Assembly: GCA_016125405.1 (NCBI GenBank)
Contig: WGLW01000028.1
Coordinates: 1-35,426 of the forward strand
Direction: 5' to 3'
DNA from: Alphaproteobacteria bacterium
Lineage (GTDB): Bacteria; Pseudomonadota; Alphaproteobacteria; Caulobacterales; Hyphomonadaceae
DNA length: 35,426 nucleotides
Position 1 is the stretch's first letter; each line of letters opens with the position of its first letter. The notes beneath the pieces were generated by a model. It saw only the letters and a list, made by a program, of their open reading frames with translations, ran no database searches and was not told the origin of the DNA. Positions 8,316-16,796 of this stretch are shown one piece after another. The position numbers were made by a program, and so were the translations under genes.

Positions 8316-8705
8316 ATGGACCGGACCACCCTCGAGCCGAATTCCCCCGTCGCCTACGCGGCCCGGCCGCAGAAGGCCTTCGCGGTGGCGTTCGCCGTGC
8401 TGGCGCTTGGCCTTGCCGGTTGCGCTTCGGGTCTTGGCGTTCACGCCGACAGGCAAGCCGAACTGACGGGCGTTTCGCGCGTCGAGGACGGCACGCTGCT
8501 GGCTTCGCAGCCGGTTTCCGGCTCTTCCGCGATTGATTCGAGCCCGGCGGCCCGGCTGATGGCCTACACCGTCAAGCTGCGCACCGGCGAACTCGCCACC
8601 ATCGCCCAGGCCGGCAATGCGCTGATCGCTGCGGGCACGCCCGTGCTGGTCGAATACGGCGCCCGCACCCGCATCATCCCCCAGAACGCGTCCATCGGTT
8701 ACTGA
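8316..8705 (+). CDS. Small SlyB-like lipoprotein
   Basis: This 129-aa protein has an unusually long polar start (1-19), then a hydrophobic signal core and the lipobox LAGC with lipidated C36. The +2 residue is Ala, compatible with outer-membrane sorting. The second half has the strand pattern of SlyB/Pcp-type lipoproteins: VKLRTGELATIAQ, then a GTPVLVEYG turn and RTRIIP. The glycine-zipper helix of full SlyB is not evident, so this may be only the soluble module. Ribosome site TGGAG lies 9 bases before the ATG. It is monocistronic, ended by the hairpin at 8756. Confidence 0.8.
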   Translation: MDRTTLEPNSPVAYAARPQKAFAVAFAVLALGLAGCASGLGVHADRQAELTGVSRVEDGTLLASQPVSGSSAIDSSPAARLMAYTVKLRTGELATIAQAGNALIAAGTPVLVEYGARTRIIPQNASIGY

Positions 8706-8755
8706 TCGTCTGCCGGCGGCGAGAGCTGCCGAGACGCTTCGTCCCGATCGAGTCC

Positions 8756-8790
8756 AAGGCCGCCCGAACCCCGGTTCGGGCGGCCTTGTT
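8756..8790 (+). terminator. Rho-independent terminator after the SlyB-like gene
   Basis: AAGGCCGCCCGAAC (8756-8769) pairs perfectly with GTTCGGGCGGCCTT (8774-8787) across a 4-base loop. GTTTCA follows. The 14-bp stem is strong. Confidence 0.8.
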
Positions 8791-8794
8791 TCAT

Positions 8795-8824
8795 GTTGCG
8801 GACACGATAGGGCGCTGCTAGCCC
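8795..8824 (+). promoter_or_regulatory. Candidate housekeeping promoter for rpe
   Basis: TTGCGGA (8795-8801) and GCTAGCCC (8817-8824) are 15 bases apart. They resemble the Caulobacter housekeeping consensus TTGaCgS, 10-14 nt, GCTAnAWC. A start point near 8830 would make the rpe message leaderless or nearly so, fitting the lack of a ribosome site before 8832. Confidence 0.3.
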
Positions 8825-8831
8825 ATGTCGC

Positions 8832-9512
8832 ATGTCCGGCTCCCCGTCTGGCCTTCTGGTTTCGCCCTCCATCCTTGCGGCGGATTTCGCCCGGCTCGGA
8901 GAGGAAATCCGCGCCGTGGACGAAGCCGGCGCCGACATGATCCATGTCGATGTGATGGATGGACACTTCGTTCCCAATCTGTCGATTGGCCCCGGCGTCA
9001 TCACCAGCCTGCGTCCGCACACCAAAAAGCCGTTCGACGTGCATCTGATGATTGCGCCGGTCGATCCCTTCCTCGAGGCGTATGCGGCGGCGGGCGCCGA
9101 CATCATCACGGCGCATCCCGAGGCCGGTCCGCATTTTCACCGCACGCTCCAGGCGATCCGCAAGCTCGGCAAGAAGGCGGGCGCGGCGCTGAACCCGTCA
9201 ACGCACGAGAGCGCGCTCGACTATGTGCTCGAGGACCTCGACCTGATCCTGGTGATGAGCGTCAATCCCGGCTTCGGCGGGCAGAGCTTCATCGACAGCC
9301 AGCTTCGCAAGATCGAGGCGATCCGCGGCATGCTGGACCGGCGCGGGCTGTCGCCCATCCTCGAAGTCGACGGCGGCGTGACGCCGGAAACCGCGCCCAG
9401 GGTGATCGCGGCGGGCGCCACGGCGCTGGTGGCTGGCTCGGCTGTCTTCGGCAAGGGTCCGGCGCGCTATGCCGAAGCGATCAAGGCGCTGCGGACTGCG
9501 CCGCCGAGGTGA
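8832..9512 (+). CDS. rpe: Ribulose-phosphate 3-epimerase
   Basis: Rpe interconverts ribulose 5-phosphate and xylulose 5-phosphate in the pentose phosphate pathway. The 226-aa TIM barrel has the signature HVDVMDGHFVPN (38-49) with metal ligands H38 and D40, H71 in the next strand (HLMI), and MSVNPGFGGQ with the EVDGGV aspartate further on. It is a standard-length, intact enzyme. The next gene begins 4 bases after the stop, and AGGTGA at the stop serves as its ribosome site, so the two form an operon. Confidence 0.96.
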   Translation: MSGSPSGLLVSPSILAADFARLGEEIRAVDEAGADMIHVDVMDGHFVPNLSIGPGVITSLRPHTKKPFDVHLMIAPVDPFLEAYAAAGADIITAHPEAGPHFHRTLQAIRKLGKKAGAALNPSTHESALDYVLEDLDLILVMSVNPGFGGQSFIDSQLRKIEAIRGMLDRRGLSPILEVDGGVTPETAPRVIAAGATALVAGSAVFGKGPARYAEAIKALRTAPPR

Positions 9513-9516
9513 CCAG

Positions 9517-11283
9517 ATGACCGGACAAGGCGGCGACGCCCGTCGGGGCGCCTTCAGGGACCGCGCGGAAGAAGACCAGGCATGGCTTGAACTGGTCGGC
9601 CGCACCGGCGAGGCCGCCTCGCATTCGACTGTCTATCGTCTCCGCCTTGCCGGACCGGCGCCGCGAAAGCTGGCCGCCCTTCCAAAGGATCACCGACCGC
9701 CCGACCTGGAGCGCGGCCGCGAGATCATCGCCGGTCACTGGCGGTTTGGCTCGACGCGGATCGAAACGCCGATCGACCGCGCGCCGTGGGGCCCGCCGTT
9801 TCCGTCGTTGCACTTCGCCGACCGGATTCACCGCTTTCACTGGCTGCGCGATGTCGCGGCGCATGGCGACGCCGGCGAGGCGCTGGCGCGTTCGCTGACC
9901 GCGTCCTGGGTGGAGATGTTCGGCAAGTGGGACGGCTTCGCCTGGCGCCTGTCGCCCACCGCCGACCGGCAGGTCAATCTGCTGTCGGCCGGTCCGTGGC
10001 TGCTCGACGGGCTCGACGGGCCCGCGCGCGAAAGCCTGCTGGACCTGCTGGCGCGTCAGGCGCGGCACCTGCTGGCTTCGGGCGGCGAGGAACAGGAGCC
10101 GCGCGGCCGCTTTCGCGTCGCCGTCGCCACCGTCATGTCCGGCGCCGTCATCGCTGACATGCCCAAGGCGCTGGACGCCGGTCTCACCATGCTGGAGCAG
10201 GAATGCGGCCAGCAGATTCTCGCCGATGGCGGCCACGTCAGCCGTAGCCCCGAAGCGCTGGCCGAAGCGCTGCTCGACATCCAGGCGGTGGAGGACCTTC
10301 TCCTTCGCCTTGGCGTCAACGCCCCCGCTTTCCTCACGAGGCTACAGCCCCGCATGGCGGCGATGCTGGATTTTCTCGGCACACCCGACGGCGGCCTGCT
10401 GGCTGACAATGGCGGCGGCGACGGACTCACGCCGGGCGCACCCGGCGCTCGGCCGGCATCGCTCAGGATGGCGGCGCTGGCCCCGCACGGCGCCGTCAGC
10501 GCCAAATTCACCTTTGCCCGTCTGACCGGCTACCAGCGCGTGCAGGCCGAGGAGCTGACGCTCTTTCTCGACACCGGGGCGGGGCCGCAGCGCCTTTACG
10601 GCGGCCAGTCGCACGCCGGCGCGCTATCGATCACGGTTAATGACGGCCCGGACCGCATTCTCGGTCCCTGCGGCGCCCATGCCGATCTCGAACCGGCGCT
10701 GAAGGATGCATCCCGGCGGACAGCGGCTCATTCCGTGCTGTCGCTGAACCGTGAGGATTCCGCCATATTCTCGTTCGAACCGCTGACCGGTCTTCGCGCG
10801 CCGGAGGGTCCGGCCTCGATTTCGGCGCACCGGCTGGAGGAAAACGAGCAATACCTTCTCGAAGGGCAACATGGCGGCTGGCGTGTGCGGCACGGGTTGA
10901 TCTACCGGCGGCGGCTCTACATCGCCAAGAACGGGGCCCGCATCATTGGAGAGGACAGCCTGTCGCGACCGATGTCCGAAACAGCCCCGGCGAGCGCTAC
11001 GGAAATCCCGTACGCCATCCGGTTCCACCTGCATCCGGACGTGCAGGTCGCGGAGGGGCCGGACGACCGCACGGTTTTTCTCGGCTTGACCAAACGGCAA
11101 CGCGTCTGGAGATTTCGCAGTGAAGCTTTGCTTTCTGTGGAAAATTCGCGTTATTGGGGAGGCGGCGGGTCGCGGGCGACGCGCCAGCTTGTGATTCGGG
11201 GCAAGGCAGACTCGACCGCTGATGGGTCGGCTCCTCCGAACAGGGTGCGTTGGGCGCTCTCGCGGATTGAGCCGGGGGTGTAA
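9517..11283 (+). CDS. Heparinase II/III family protein
   Basis: This 588-aa protein starts at ATG 9517, directly after rpe. It has an alpha/alpha toroid-like N-terminal half with LHFADRIHRFHWLRD (about 90-105), then a beta-rich Hepar_II_III-like C-terminal half from about residue 300. Family members cleave uronic-acid polysaccharides by elimination. The conserved alphaproteobacterial copy between rsmB and purH has no proven substrate. No signal peptide is seen, so it would act in the cytoplasm unless exported by another route. Context suggests a polysaccharide or envelope role, since a nucleotide-sugar dehydratase gene follows 11 bp later. Confidence 0.85.
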   Translation: MTGQGGDARRGAFRDRAEEDQAWLELVGRTGEAASHSTVYRLRLAGPAPRKLAALPKDHRPPDLERGREIIAGHWRFGSTRIETPIDRAPWGPPFPSLHFADRIHRFHWLRDVAAHGDAGEALARSLTASWVEMFGKWDGFAWRLSPTADRQVNLLSAGPWLLDGLDGPARESLLDLLARQARHLLASGGEEQEPRGRFRVAVATVMSGAVIADMPKALDAGLTMLEQECGQQILADGGHVSRSPEALAEALLDIQAVEDLLLRLGVNAPAFLTRLQPRMAAMLDFLGTPDGGLLADNGGGDGLTPGAPGARPASLRMAALAPHGAVSAKFTFARLTGYQRVQAEELTLFLDTGAGPQRLYGGQSHAGALSITVNDGPDRILGPCGAHADLEPALKDASRRTAAHSVLSLNREDSAIFSFEPLTGLRAPEGPASISAHRLEENEQYLLEGQHGGWRVRHGLIYRRRLYIAKNGARIIGEDSLSRPMSETAPASATEIPYAIRFHLHPDVQVAEGPDDRTVFLGLTKRQRVWRFRSEALLSVENSRYWGGGGSRATRQLVIRGKADSTADGSAPPNRVRWALSRIEPGV

Positions 11284-11294
11284 GGGGGTAGGGC

Positions 11295-13208
11295 GTGAGT
11301 GCTGGAGGCAATTCCGGGCGCCGGGCGGCCATCGAGGCCAAGGTCGTCTGTTTCGGCTATGACGCCGCCGCCGCCGTGGTGGCGATGTATGCCGCCCCCC
11401 AGATCATCTATTTCTTCTCCGGCCGCGGATCGCCAGACTGGCTCGACGTCTTCGCCGCCCTGGTCTTCGGCGTCACCGCGGGATTCTCGCTCTGGCTGCG
11501 CGGCGTGCATCGCCAGGTCTGGCGCCATACGGCGCTGCGCGACGTCGTGCGGATTTTCCAGGCGGTGCTTCTCGCCAACCTGATGTCGCTGCCCATCCTG
11601 GTGCTGGCGAGCGCTCTGCAGGGCTACCCGCTGGCGGCGATCTATCTGCAGATGCCGATCTGGCTGGTGCTGATGATGGTGGTGCGGCTGTGGGCGCGCG
11701 GTCGGGCGACCGGCGATCTCACGGCCATCTTCCGGGGCGAGCCGCCTCACGCGCCGCGCGCGCTGGTGGTCGGTCCGGACATGTCGGTGGCCGACGCTCT
11801 GCGCGCATCCCGCAAGGCGCCGTCGGGTTCGCCCATCCGCGCCATCGGCATCGTCGAGACCACAGGCCTCGATGTCGGCCGCGAAATCGAAGGGGTGCAG
11901 GTGATCGGCGGGCTGAACCAGCTGGCCTCGCTGTTCGACCATTACACCGCCCGCTACGGCGAGATGCCGTGGATCGCCATCGCCGCGCCGCGGGAAGACC
12001 GTCGCACGATGGAGGCGGCGCTGGCCGTCGCCTCGGCGCGCAAGGCGACCCTGCTGCGCATGGCCTCGAACCAGAACGCGCTGCTCGAACAGATCCGGCC
12101 CGCCGATCTTCTCGCGCGGCCCGAGCGGCGGCTCGACATGGCCCCGGTGGCCGAGCTGATTTCCGGCGCGCGGGTCTTCATCACCGGCGGCGGCGGCACG
12201 ATCGGCGGCGAACTGGCGCGCCAGTGCGCAGCGCTCGGCCCGTCCGAACTGACGGTCTACGACTCTTCGGAATTCAACGTCTTCGAAATCGACCAGGAAT
12301 TGCTGCGCGCTTATCCCAACGTCGTGCGGCGGATGGTGATCGGCGACGTGCGCGATGAAGTGCGCCTCGAACAGGCGATGCGGGAGGCCGAGCCGGACGT
12401 GGTGATCCACGCCGCCGCCCTGAAGCATGTGCCGCTGATGGAGCTCAATCCCAACGAGGCGATCCTGACCAACGTGCTGGGTGCGCGCCGGGCCGCAACC
12501 ATCGCCGCCGAACTCGGCGTCAAGGCGTTCACCTTCATCTCCACCGACAAGGCGGTGAACCCTCAGAACGTGATGGGCGCCACCAAGCGCGCCGCCGAGC
12601 TTTTCATCCAGGCCTTCGCGCCGACCGCGCCGGGCACGCGCTTTTCGCTGGTGCGGTTCGGCAACGTGCTGGGGTCCAAGGGGTCTGTGGCGCCGCTGTT
12701 CGAGCGGCAGATCGCCGAGGGCGGGCCGGTCACCGTCACCCACCCGGACATGACCCGCTTCTTCATGAGCGTCGAGGAGGCCTCCGCGCTGGTGCTGCAG
12801 GCGGCGGCTCTCTCGACACAATCGGAGGCGGCCGAGGCTTCGCTCTACGTGCTCGACATGGGCGAGCCGGTGCGCATCTTCGATCTTGCCGAGAAGATGA
12901 TCCGGATGAAGGGCAAGACGCCGGGGCAGGACATCCTGATCCGCGTCACGGGTCCTCGGCCGGGCGAAAAGCTAACCGAGACCGTGTTCTACGAAAAGGA
13001 ACAGGTTCAGGAGACCAACATCGACGGCGTGCTGGAAGTCGCCCGCACCAAATCGCCGCCGATCTCGGAAGTGCAGGCGCGGCTGGACGCCGTCATCGCC
13101 TACGCCGCCCGCCGCGACCCCCAGGCCTCGCTCAGCATGATGCAGGCGCTCGCTCCGGAACTCTTCGACGACGATCCGTGGGGCGAAGCCGCGCTGACGA
13201 TCCAGTAG
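11295..13208 (+). CDS. Membrane-bound nucleotide-sugar 4,6-dehydratase (CapD/FlaA1-like)
   Basis: This 637-aa protein starts at GTG 11295 after a G-rich ribosome site. Four membrane helices (about 17-40, 51-69, 86-108, 113-134) precede a CoA-binding-like domain (about 155-260) and an SDR epimerase/dehydratase domain (about 290-580). The NAD motif is TGGGGTIGGE (297-306), with HAAALKHVPLMELNP and STDKAVNP (416-423). Met427 replaces the usual SDR tyrosine, with K431 kept. This is known in PglF-type UDP-GlcNAc 4,6-dehydratases. It probably makes a 4-keto-6-deoxy sugar for capsule, O-antigen or glycoprotein glycan. No glycosyltransferase is adjacent. Confidence 0.9.
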   Translation: MSAGGNSGRRAAIEAKVVCFGYDAAAAVVAMYAAPQIIYFFSGRGSPDWLDVFAALVFGVTAGFSLWLRGVHRQVWRHTALRDVVRIFQAVLLANLMSLPILVLASALQGYPLAAIYLQMPIWLVLMMVVRLWARGRATGDLTAIFRGEPPHAPRALVVGPDMSVADALRASRKAPSGSPIRAIGIVETTGLDVGREIEGVQVIGGLNQLASLFDHYTARYGEMPWIAIAAPREDRRTMEAALAVASARKATLLRMASNQNALLEQIRPADLLARPERRLDMAPVAELISGARVFITGGGGTIGGELARQCAALGPSELTVYDSSEFNVFEIDQELLRAYPNVVRRMVIGDVRDEVRLEQAMREAEPDVVIHAAALKHVPLMELNPNEAILTNVLGARRAATIAAELGVKAFTFISTDKAVNPQNVMGATKRAAELFIQAFAPTAPGTRFSLVRFGNVLGSKGSVAPLFERQIAEGGPVTVTHPDMTRFFMSVEEASALVLQAAALSTQSEAAEASLYVLDMGEPVRIFDLAEKMIRMKGKTPGQDILIRVTGPRPGEKLTETVFYEKEQVQETNIDGVLEVARTKSPPISEVQARLDAVIAYAARRDPQASLSMMQALAPELFDDDPWGEAALTIQ

Positions 13209-13244
13209 ACCCTCCGACTTTGGTGGATGAGGCGTCATCGCCCC

Positions 13245-13273
13245 TTGGGGCGCGGGGCGAGGGGTGCTATCGC
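13245..13273 (+). promoter_or_regulatory. Candidate promoter for purH
   Basis: TTGGGGC (13245-13251), a 14-base spacer and GCTATCGC (13266-13273) fit the Caulobacter-type TTGnnnn / GCTAnnnn pattern. The likely start lies about 25 bases before the purH ATG. A ribosome site GGAGAG is at 13292-13297. Confidence 0.35.
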
Positions 13274-13301
13274 GCGCACATCCATTGCCCCGGAGAGCCT
13301 C

Positions 13302-14897
13302 ATGTCCGACCCCGCACCCGTCAAAGTCCGGCGCGCGCTGATCTCGGTTTCGGACAAGACCGGGCTGGTCGAGCGGGCGAAACGGCTTGCGGCGCTGGGC
13401 GTCGATCTGGTCTCCACCGGCGGCACCTCCAAGGCGCTCAAGGACGCCGGCCTCAAGGTCCGCGACGTGGCCGACCTCACGGGCTTTCCCGAGATGATGG
13501 ACGGCCGGGTGAAGACGCTGCACCCGAAAGTGCATGGCGGGCTGCTCTTCCGCCGCGACCTTGCCGAGCATCGCGCCGCCGCCGAGCAACACGGCATCGA
13601 GCCGATCGATCTCATCTGGATCAACCTCTACCCGTTCGAGGCGACGGTTCAGGCCGGCAAGGGTTTCGAGGACTGCATCGAGAACATCGACATCGGCGGT
13701 CCGGCCATGCTGCGCGCCGCCGCCAAGAACGCCGACTTCGTCGCCGTCTGCACCGACGGGGCGGATGTCGATGCGGCGCTTACGGAAATGGAGTCGGGGA
13801 AGGGCGAAGTCTCGGGCGCGTTGCGCCGTCGCCTGGCCGCCAAGACCTATGCCCGCACCGGCGCCTACGACGCGGCGATCTCCAACTGGTATGCGCGCCA
13901 GCTCGGCGAGGAGGCCGGCGACTGGAGGGCGTTCGGCGGCCACCTCCGCCAGACGCTGCGCTATGGCGAGAACCCGCACCAGAAGGCAGCGGTCTATTCG
14001 GGACCCGAACCGCGCAAGGGCGTGCTGACCGCTCGGCAGGTTCAGGGCAAGGAGCTGAGCTACAACAACATCAACGACACGGACGCCGCCTACGAACTCG
14101 TGGCCGAGTTCGATCCCAAGGCGGCGCCCGCCGTCGCCATCATCAAGCACGCCAATCCGTGCGGCGTCGCCGTCGGCAAGACCGTGCTGGAGGCCTATCG
14201 CGAGGCGCTTGCGTGTGATCGCGAGTCCGCGTTCGGCGGCATCATCGCCGTCAACCGCCCGATCGACGGCGCCTCCGCAGAAGCGATGGCGGAGATTTTC
14301 ACCGAGGTGGTGATCGCACCTGGCGCCGACGATGCGGCGCTCGCCGTGTTTGCGAAGAAGAAGAACCTGCGGCTGCTGATCACCGACGGCCTGCCAGACC
14401 CGCTGGCGCCCAGCACCACTTTCCGCACGGTGGCGGGCGGTTTTCTGGTGCAGGACCGCGATGTCGGCCGGATCAAGGCCGCGGATCTGAAGATCGTGAC
14501 GAAGCGTCAGCCGACGCCAGCCGAACTCAACGACATGCTGTTCGCCTGGACCGTGGCGAAGCACGTCAAGTCGAACGCCATCGTGTTCGCCAAGGACGGC
14601 GTCACCGCCGCGATCGGGCCGGGCCAGACCAGCCGCGTCGAGTCGACCTATGTCGCGGCCCACAAGGCCGAGAAGGCGCGCGCCGCCGCCGGCTGGTCAG
14701 AAGTGCGCACAAAGGGCAGCGCGGTTGCGTCCGAAGCGTTCTTCCCGTTCCCCGACGGCCTCCTGGGCGCGGCTGCGGCGGGCGCGACGGCGGTGATCCA
14801 GCCGGGCGGATCGGTCAACGACAAGGCCGTGATTGAAGCGGCGGACGAAGCCGGTCTTGCGATGGCGTTCACGGGAATGCGCCACTTCCGGCACTAG
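13302..14897 (+). CDS. purH: Bifunctional AICAR formyltransferase / IMP cyclohydrolase
   Basis: PurH carries out the last two steps of IMP synthesis. The 531-aa protein starts at ATG 13302, four bases after GGAGAG. An in-frame extension back to 13227 would cross the promoter candidate and is rejected. The N-terminal MGS-like cyclohydrolase domain (about 1-150) has [18 protein letters not shown] and [13 protein letters not shown]. The AICARFT domain follows, with [11 protein letters not shown], the catalytic KHANPCG, ESAFGG and the ending TGMRHFRH. It is full length. A hairpin separates it from the convergent vWA gene. Confidence 0.97.
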   Translation: MSDPAPVKVRRALISVSDKTGLVERAKRLAALGVDLVSTGGTSKALKDAGLKVRDVADLTGFPEMMDGRVKTLHPKVHGGLLFRRDLAEHRAAAEQHGIEPIDLIWINLYPFEATVQAGKGFEDCIENIDIGGPAMLRAAAKNADFVAVCTDGADVDAALTEMESGKGEVSGALRRRLAAKTYARTGAYDAAISNWYARQLGEEAGDWRAFGGHLRQTLRYGENPHQKAAVYSGPEPRKGVLTARQVQGKELSYNNINDTDAAYELVAEFDPKAAPAVAIIKHANPCGVAVGKTVLEAYREALACDRESAFGGIIAVNRPIDGASAEAMAEIFTEVVIAPGADDAALAVFAKKKNLRLLITDGLPDPLAPSTTFRTVAGGFLVQDRDVGRIKAADLKIVTKRQPTPAELNDMLFAWTVAKHVKSNAIVFAKDGVTAAIGPGQTSRVESTYVAAHKAEKARAAAGWSEVRTKGSAVASEAFFPFPDGLLGAAAAGATAVIQPGGSVNDKAVIEAADEAGLAMAFTGMRHFRH

Positions 14898-14910
14898 CGC
14901 CAAAACGCAA

Positions 14911-14934
14911 CGCCCCTCCCGGAGGGGAGGGGCG
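14911..14934. terminator. Bidirectional hairpin between purH and the vWA gene
   Basis: CGCCCCTCC (14911-14919) pairs with GGAGGGGCG (14926-14934) over a 6-base loop, between two convergent genes. No clear T-tract follows on the plus strand, so its strength is uncertain. Confidence 0.6.
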
Positions 14935-14957
14935 CCTGCTGTCCTGCGTTCGAAGAC

Positions 14958-15590
14958 TTACTTCCGGTTCTTGATGCTGGCTTCCTTCGCCATGGCGCGA
15001 TCCTCCGCGTCGAACTCGACCGGCGCGGCGTGGGCGGCGTAGGCCCGCGACTTTCTGGCCATCGCCATCATGGACGCTTCCATCGTGCCGGGCGACATCG
15101 CCATCTGCTTGGCTGCGCCAATGCCGACACCGGCGGCGTCCTGGATGTTGTCGAAGTTGGCGCCGAGGAAGACGGTCTCCCAGCCTTTCGCCTTGACCCG
15201 GTCGAGCGCGACCCTGATCCCGTCGCGGGTGACTTCGCGGCTGGCGTTTTCCGCGCCGTCCGTCATCACCACGATCACGGCCTTGTCGGGATTGTCGGCC
15301 TCCGCGAGGGCGATCAAACGGCTGAGCGCATCGAGCAGCGGCGTCATTCCGCGGGGCGTCGCCTCTCGGTCGGTGACGTTCTCCCAGTGCAGCGCGGGGA
15401 CCTTCTTGCGGAGAACATCGAACTGCAGGCCGTCCTGGCCGTCGAAGACGGCGAGTGTGATGTGGCTGTCGACCGAATGGCCGTCGGTCTTGTCGGCAAG
15501 TCCTTTCGCATAACCGTTGACGGAAGAGAGCGCTTCGACCCAGAGCGATTGCATGGATCCGGAGCGGTCGAGCAGGACATAGGCGTGCAT
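14958..15590 (-). CDS. Small von Willebrand factor A domain protein
   Basis: This 210-aa protein is almost entirely one vWA domain. The MIDAS motif DRSGSM (8-13) supplies D8, S10 and S12. The later MTDGAENAS segment supplies the second metal-binding aspartate. The start is ATG 15590, seven bases after a strong AGGAGG, so the longer upstream frame is rejected. There is no signal peptide or membrane helix, so it should be cytoplasmic. Such domains bind partner proteins through Mg2+, often with AAA+ ATPases, but none is adjacent. It is divergent from the DJ-1 gene. Its partner and function are unknown. Confidence 0.88.
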   Translation of the reverse strand: MHAYVLLDRSGSMQSLWVEALSSVNGYAKGLADKTDGHSVDSHITLAVFDGQDGLQFDVLRKKVPALHWENVTDREATPRGMTPLLDALSRLIALAEADNPDKAVIVVMTDGAENASREVTRDGIRVALDRVKAKGWETVFLGANFDNIQDAAGVGIGAAKQMAMSPGTMEASMMAMARKSRAYAAHAAPVEFDAEDRAMAKEASIKNRK

Positions 15591-15731
15591 GGGCGCGCCT
15601 CCTGTGCTTGGCGAGGCCCCCCGGCCCCGGCTGCAGAAAGATGGGCGGCCGGCGGCGGTTTGCCAGTGCGTGCCGGAATTAATCCGCAGCGGCGGCGCAA
15701 AGGCTCGCCGGAACGGACGCGCGCCCCTGCC

Positions 15732-15751
15732 GTTAATCCCCGGTAATCCCC
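15732..15751 (+). repeat. Tandem 10-bp repeat in the vWA / DJ-1 divergent region
   Basis: GTTAATCCCC (15732-15741) is followed directly by GGTAATCCCC (15742-15751), differing at one base. A third TTAATCC lies at 15679-15685. The pair sits just before the ribosome site AAGGAGG (15758-15764) of the DJ-1 gene, where it could bind a regulator. A role is speculative. Confidence 0.4.
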
Positions 15752-15772
15752 AATTCGAAGGAGGCAATTCCC

Positions 15773-16360
15773 ATGGCGACGAGCGCAAGCGGAAAGAAAC
15801 TGGCGATTCTGGCGACGGACGGCTTCGAGGAAAGCGAACTGTTTTCGCCGCGTGAAGCCATTGAGGCGGCCGGCGGCACGGTCGAGGTGATCTCGCTCAA
15901 GGATGGCGACATCCAGGGATTCCGGCACATGGAAAAGGGACGCTCGGCGCATGTCGACAAGACGCTGAAGGATGCCGATCCCAAGGACTATGACGCCATC
16001 CTGATCCCGGGCGGTCTCTACAATCCGGACCGGCTGCGCACCGAGCGCGATGCGCTGAAGTTTGCCGGCGCCTTCGTCACCCAGCACAAGCCGGTCTTCG
16101 CGATCTGCCACGGCCCGCAGGTGCTGATCTCTGCTGGACTGGTCGATGGCCGGACGATGACCTCCGTGAAGTCCGTCCAGCGCGATCTCGCCAACGCGGG
16201 CGCAGACGTGAAGGACGAGGCCGTGGTGGTCGACAACGGGCTTGTCACGTCGCGCACGCCGGATGATTTGCCCGCGTTTAACGCCAAGATCGTAGAGGAG
16301 ATCGCCGAGGGCGCCCACGACAAGCGCCATCCCAATCACCACAGCTGGGCGCTGATCTAG
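15773..16360 (+). CDS. DJ-1/PfpI family protein (class I glutamine amidotransferase-like)
   Basis: This 195-aa protein has the PfpI/DJ-1 fold: start KKLAILATDGFEESEL with E19, ILIPGG (77-81), and the nucleophile elbow AICHGP with C112-H113. Members act as glyoxalase III-like deglycases, proteases or stress proteins, and the exact activity cannot be told from sequence. It has a strong ribosome site AAGGAGG eight bases before the ATG. The NTF2-like gene follows after 9 bp, so they probably share a transcript. It is cytoplasmic. Confidence 0.92.
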   Translation: MATSASGKKLAILATDGFEESELFSPREAIEAAGGTVEVISLKDGDIQGFRHMEKGRSAHVDKTLKDADPKDYDAILIPGGLYNPDRLRTERDALKFAGAFVTQHKPVFAICHGPQVLISAGLVDGRTMTSVKSVQRDLANAGADVKDEAVVVDNGLVTSRTPDDLPAFNAKIVEEIAEGAHDKRHPNHHSWALI

Positions 16361-16369
16361 GTCGAACTC

Positions 16370-16729
16370 ATGACCAGCGGGACCATGCTCTGGGCCCTGG
16401 AGGAGCAGTTCTGGCTCTGCGGGGCGGAGGAGGCGAAAGCGTCGCTGGACGCCGACTGTCTCATGGCGCTGCCGCCGCCCGGCGGCGTCATGAGGGGTGC
16501 GGCCATGATTGCCGACAGCCTCGCCGGCGCGCCGCGCTGGACGTCCGTTGCGATGACCCAACGCAACGAGACCCGGTCGCGCGAGGATGTGGCCGTGCTG
16601 GTCTACGCCGCGCACGGGCGGCGATCGGGGGCGGACGATTACCGCGCGCTCTGCTCCTCGACCTGGCTTGCGACCGGCGGTGTCTGGCGGCTGGTCCAGC
16701 ATCACCAGACGCCTCTGCCCGCAGGATAG
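16370..16729 (+). CDS. NTF2/SnoaL-like (DUF4440-type) protein
   Basis: This 119-aa protein has the cone-shaped NTF2-like pattern: an N-terminal helix, then EDVAVLVYAAHGRR, YRALCSSTW and the closing strand WRLVQHHQTPL. The family covers small isomerases, hydrolases and binding proteins, and no catalytic set is clear here. It lies 9 bp after the DJ-1 gene and has no strong ribosome site of its own, which suggests co-translation. A promoter for argG starts 11 bp after its stop. Confidence 0.8.
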   Translation: MTSGTMLWALEEQFWLCGAEEAKASLDADCLMALPPPGGVMRGAAMIADSLAGAPRWTSVAMTQRNETRSREDVAVLVYAAHGRRSGADDYRALCSSTWLATGGVWRLVQHHQTPLPAG

Positions 16730-16740
16730 AGGGCGGGCGC

Positions 16741-16768
16741 TTGCCGCTCCGGCGTGCGACGCTATAAG
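16741..16768 (+). promoter_or_regulatory. Promoter for argG
   Basis: TTGCCGC (16741-16747), a 13-base spacer and GCTATAAG (16761-16768) closely match the Caulobacter-type consensus TTGaCgS, 10-14 nt, GCTAnAWC. The likely start is near 16775, giving a leader of about 20 bases with GGAG at 16784-16787. No arginine-repressor site was recognised. Confidence 0.5.
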
Positions 16769-16796
16769 CGCGCCTAACTGACCGGAGCGCCGCCCC

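Noticed and set aside
13239-13252. CGCCCC-TT-GGGGCG hairpin after the CapD gene
   Set aside because: A two-base loop is too tight for a stable hairpin and no T-tract follows; it is not called as a terminator.
13227-13301. N-terminal extension of purH
   Set aside because: It crosses the promoter candidate and lacks similarity to PurH; ATG 13302 has a ribosome site and the family's normal start.
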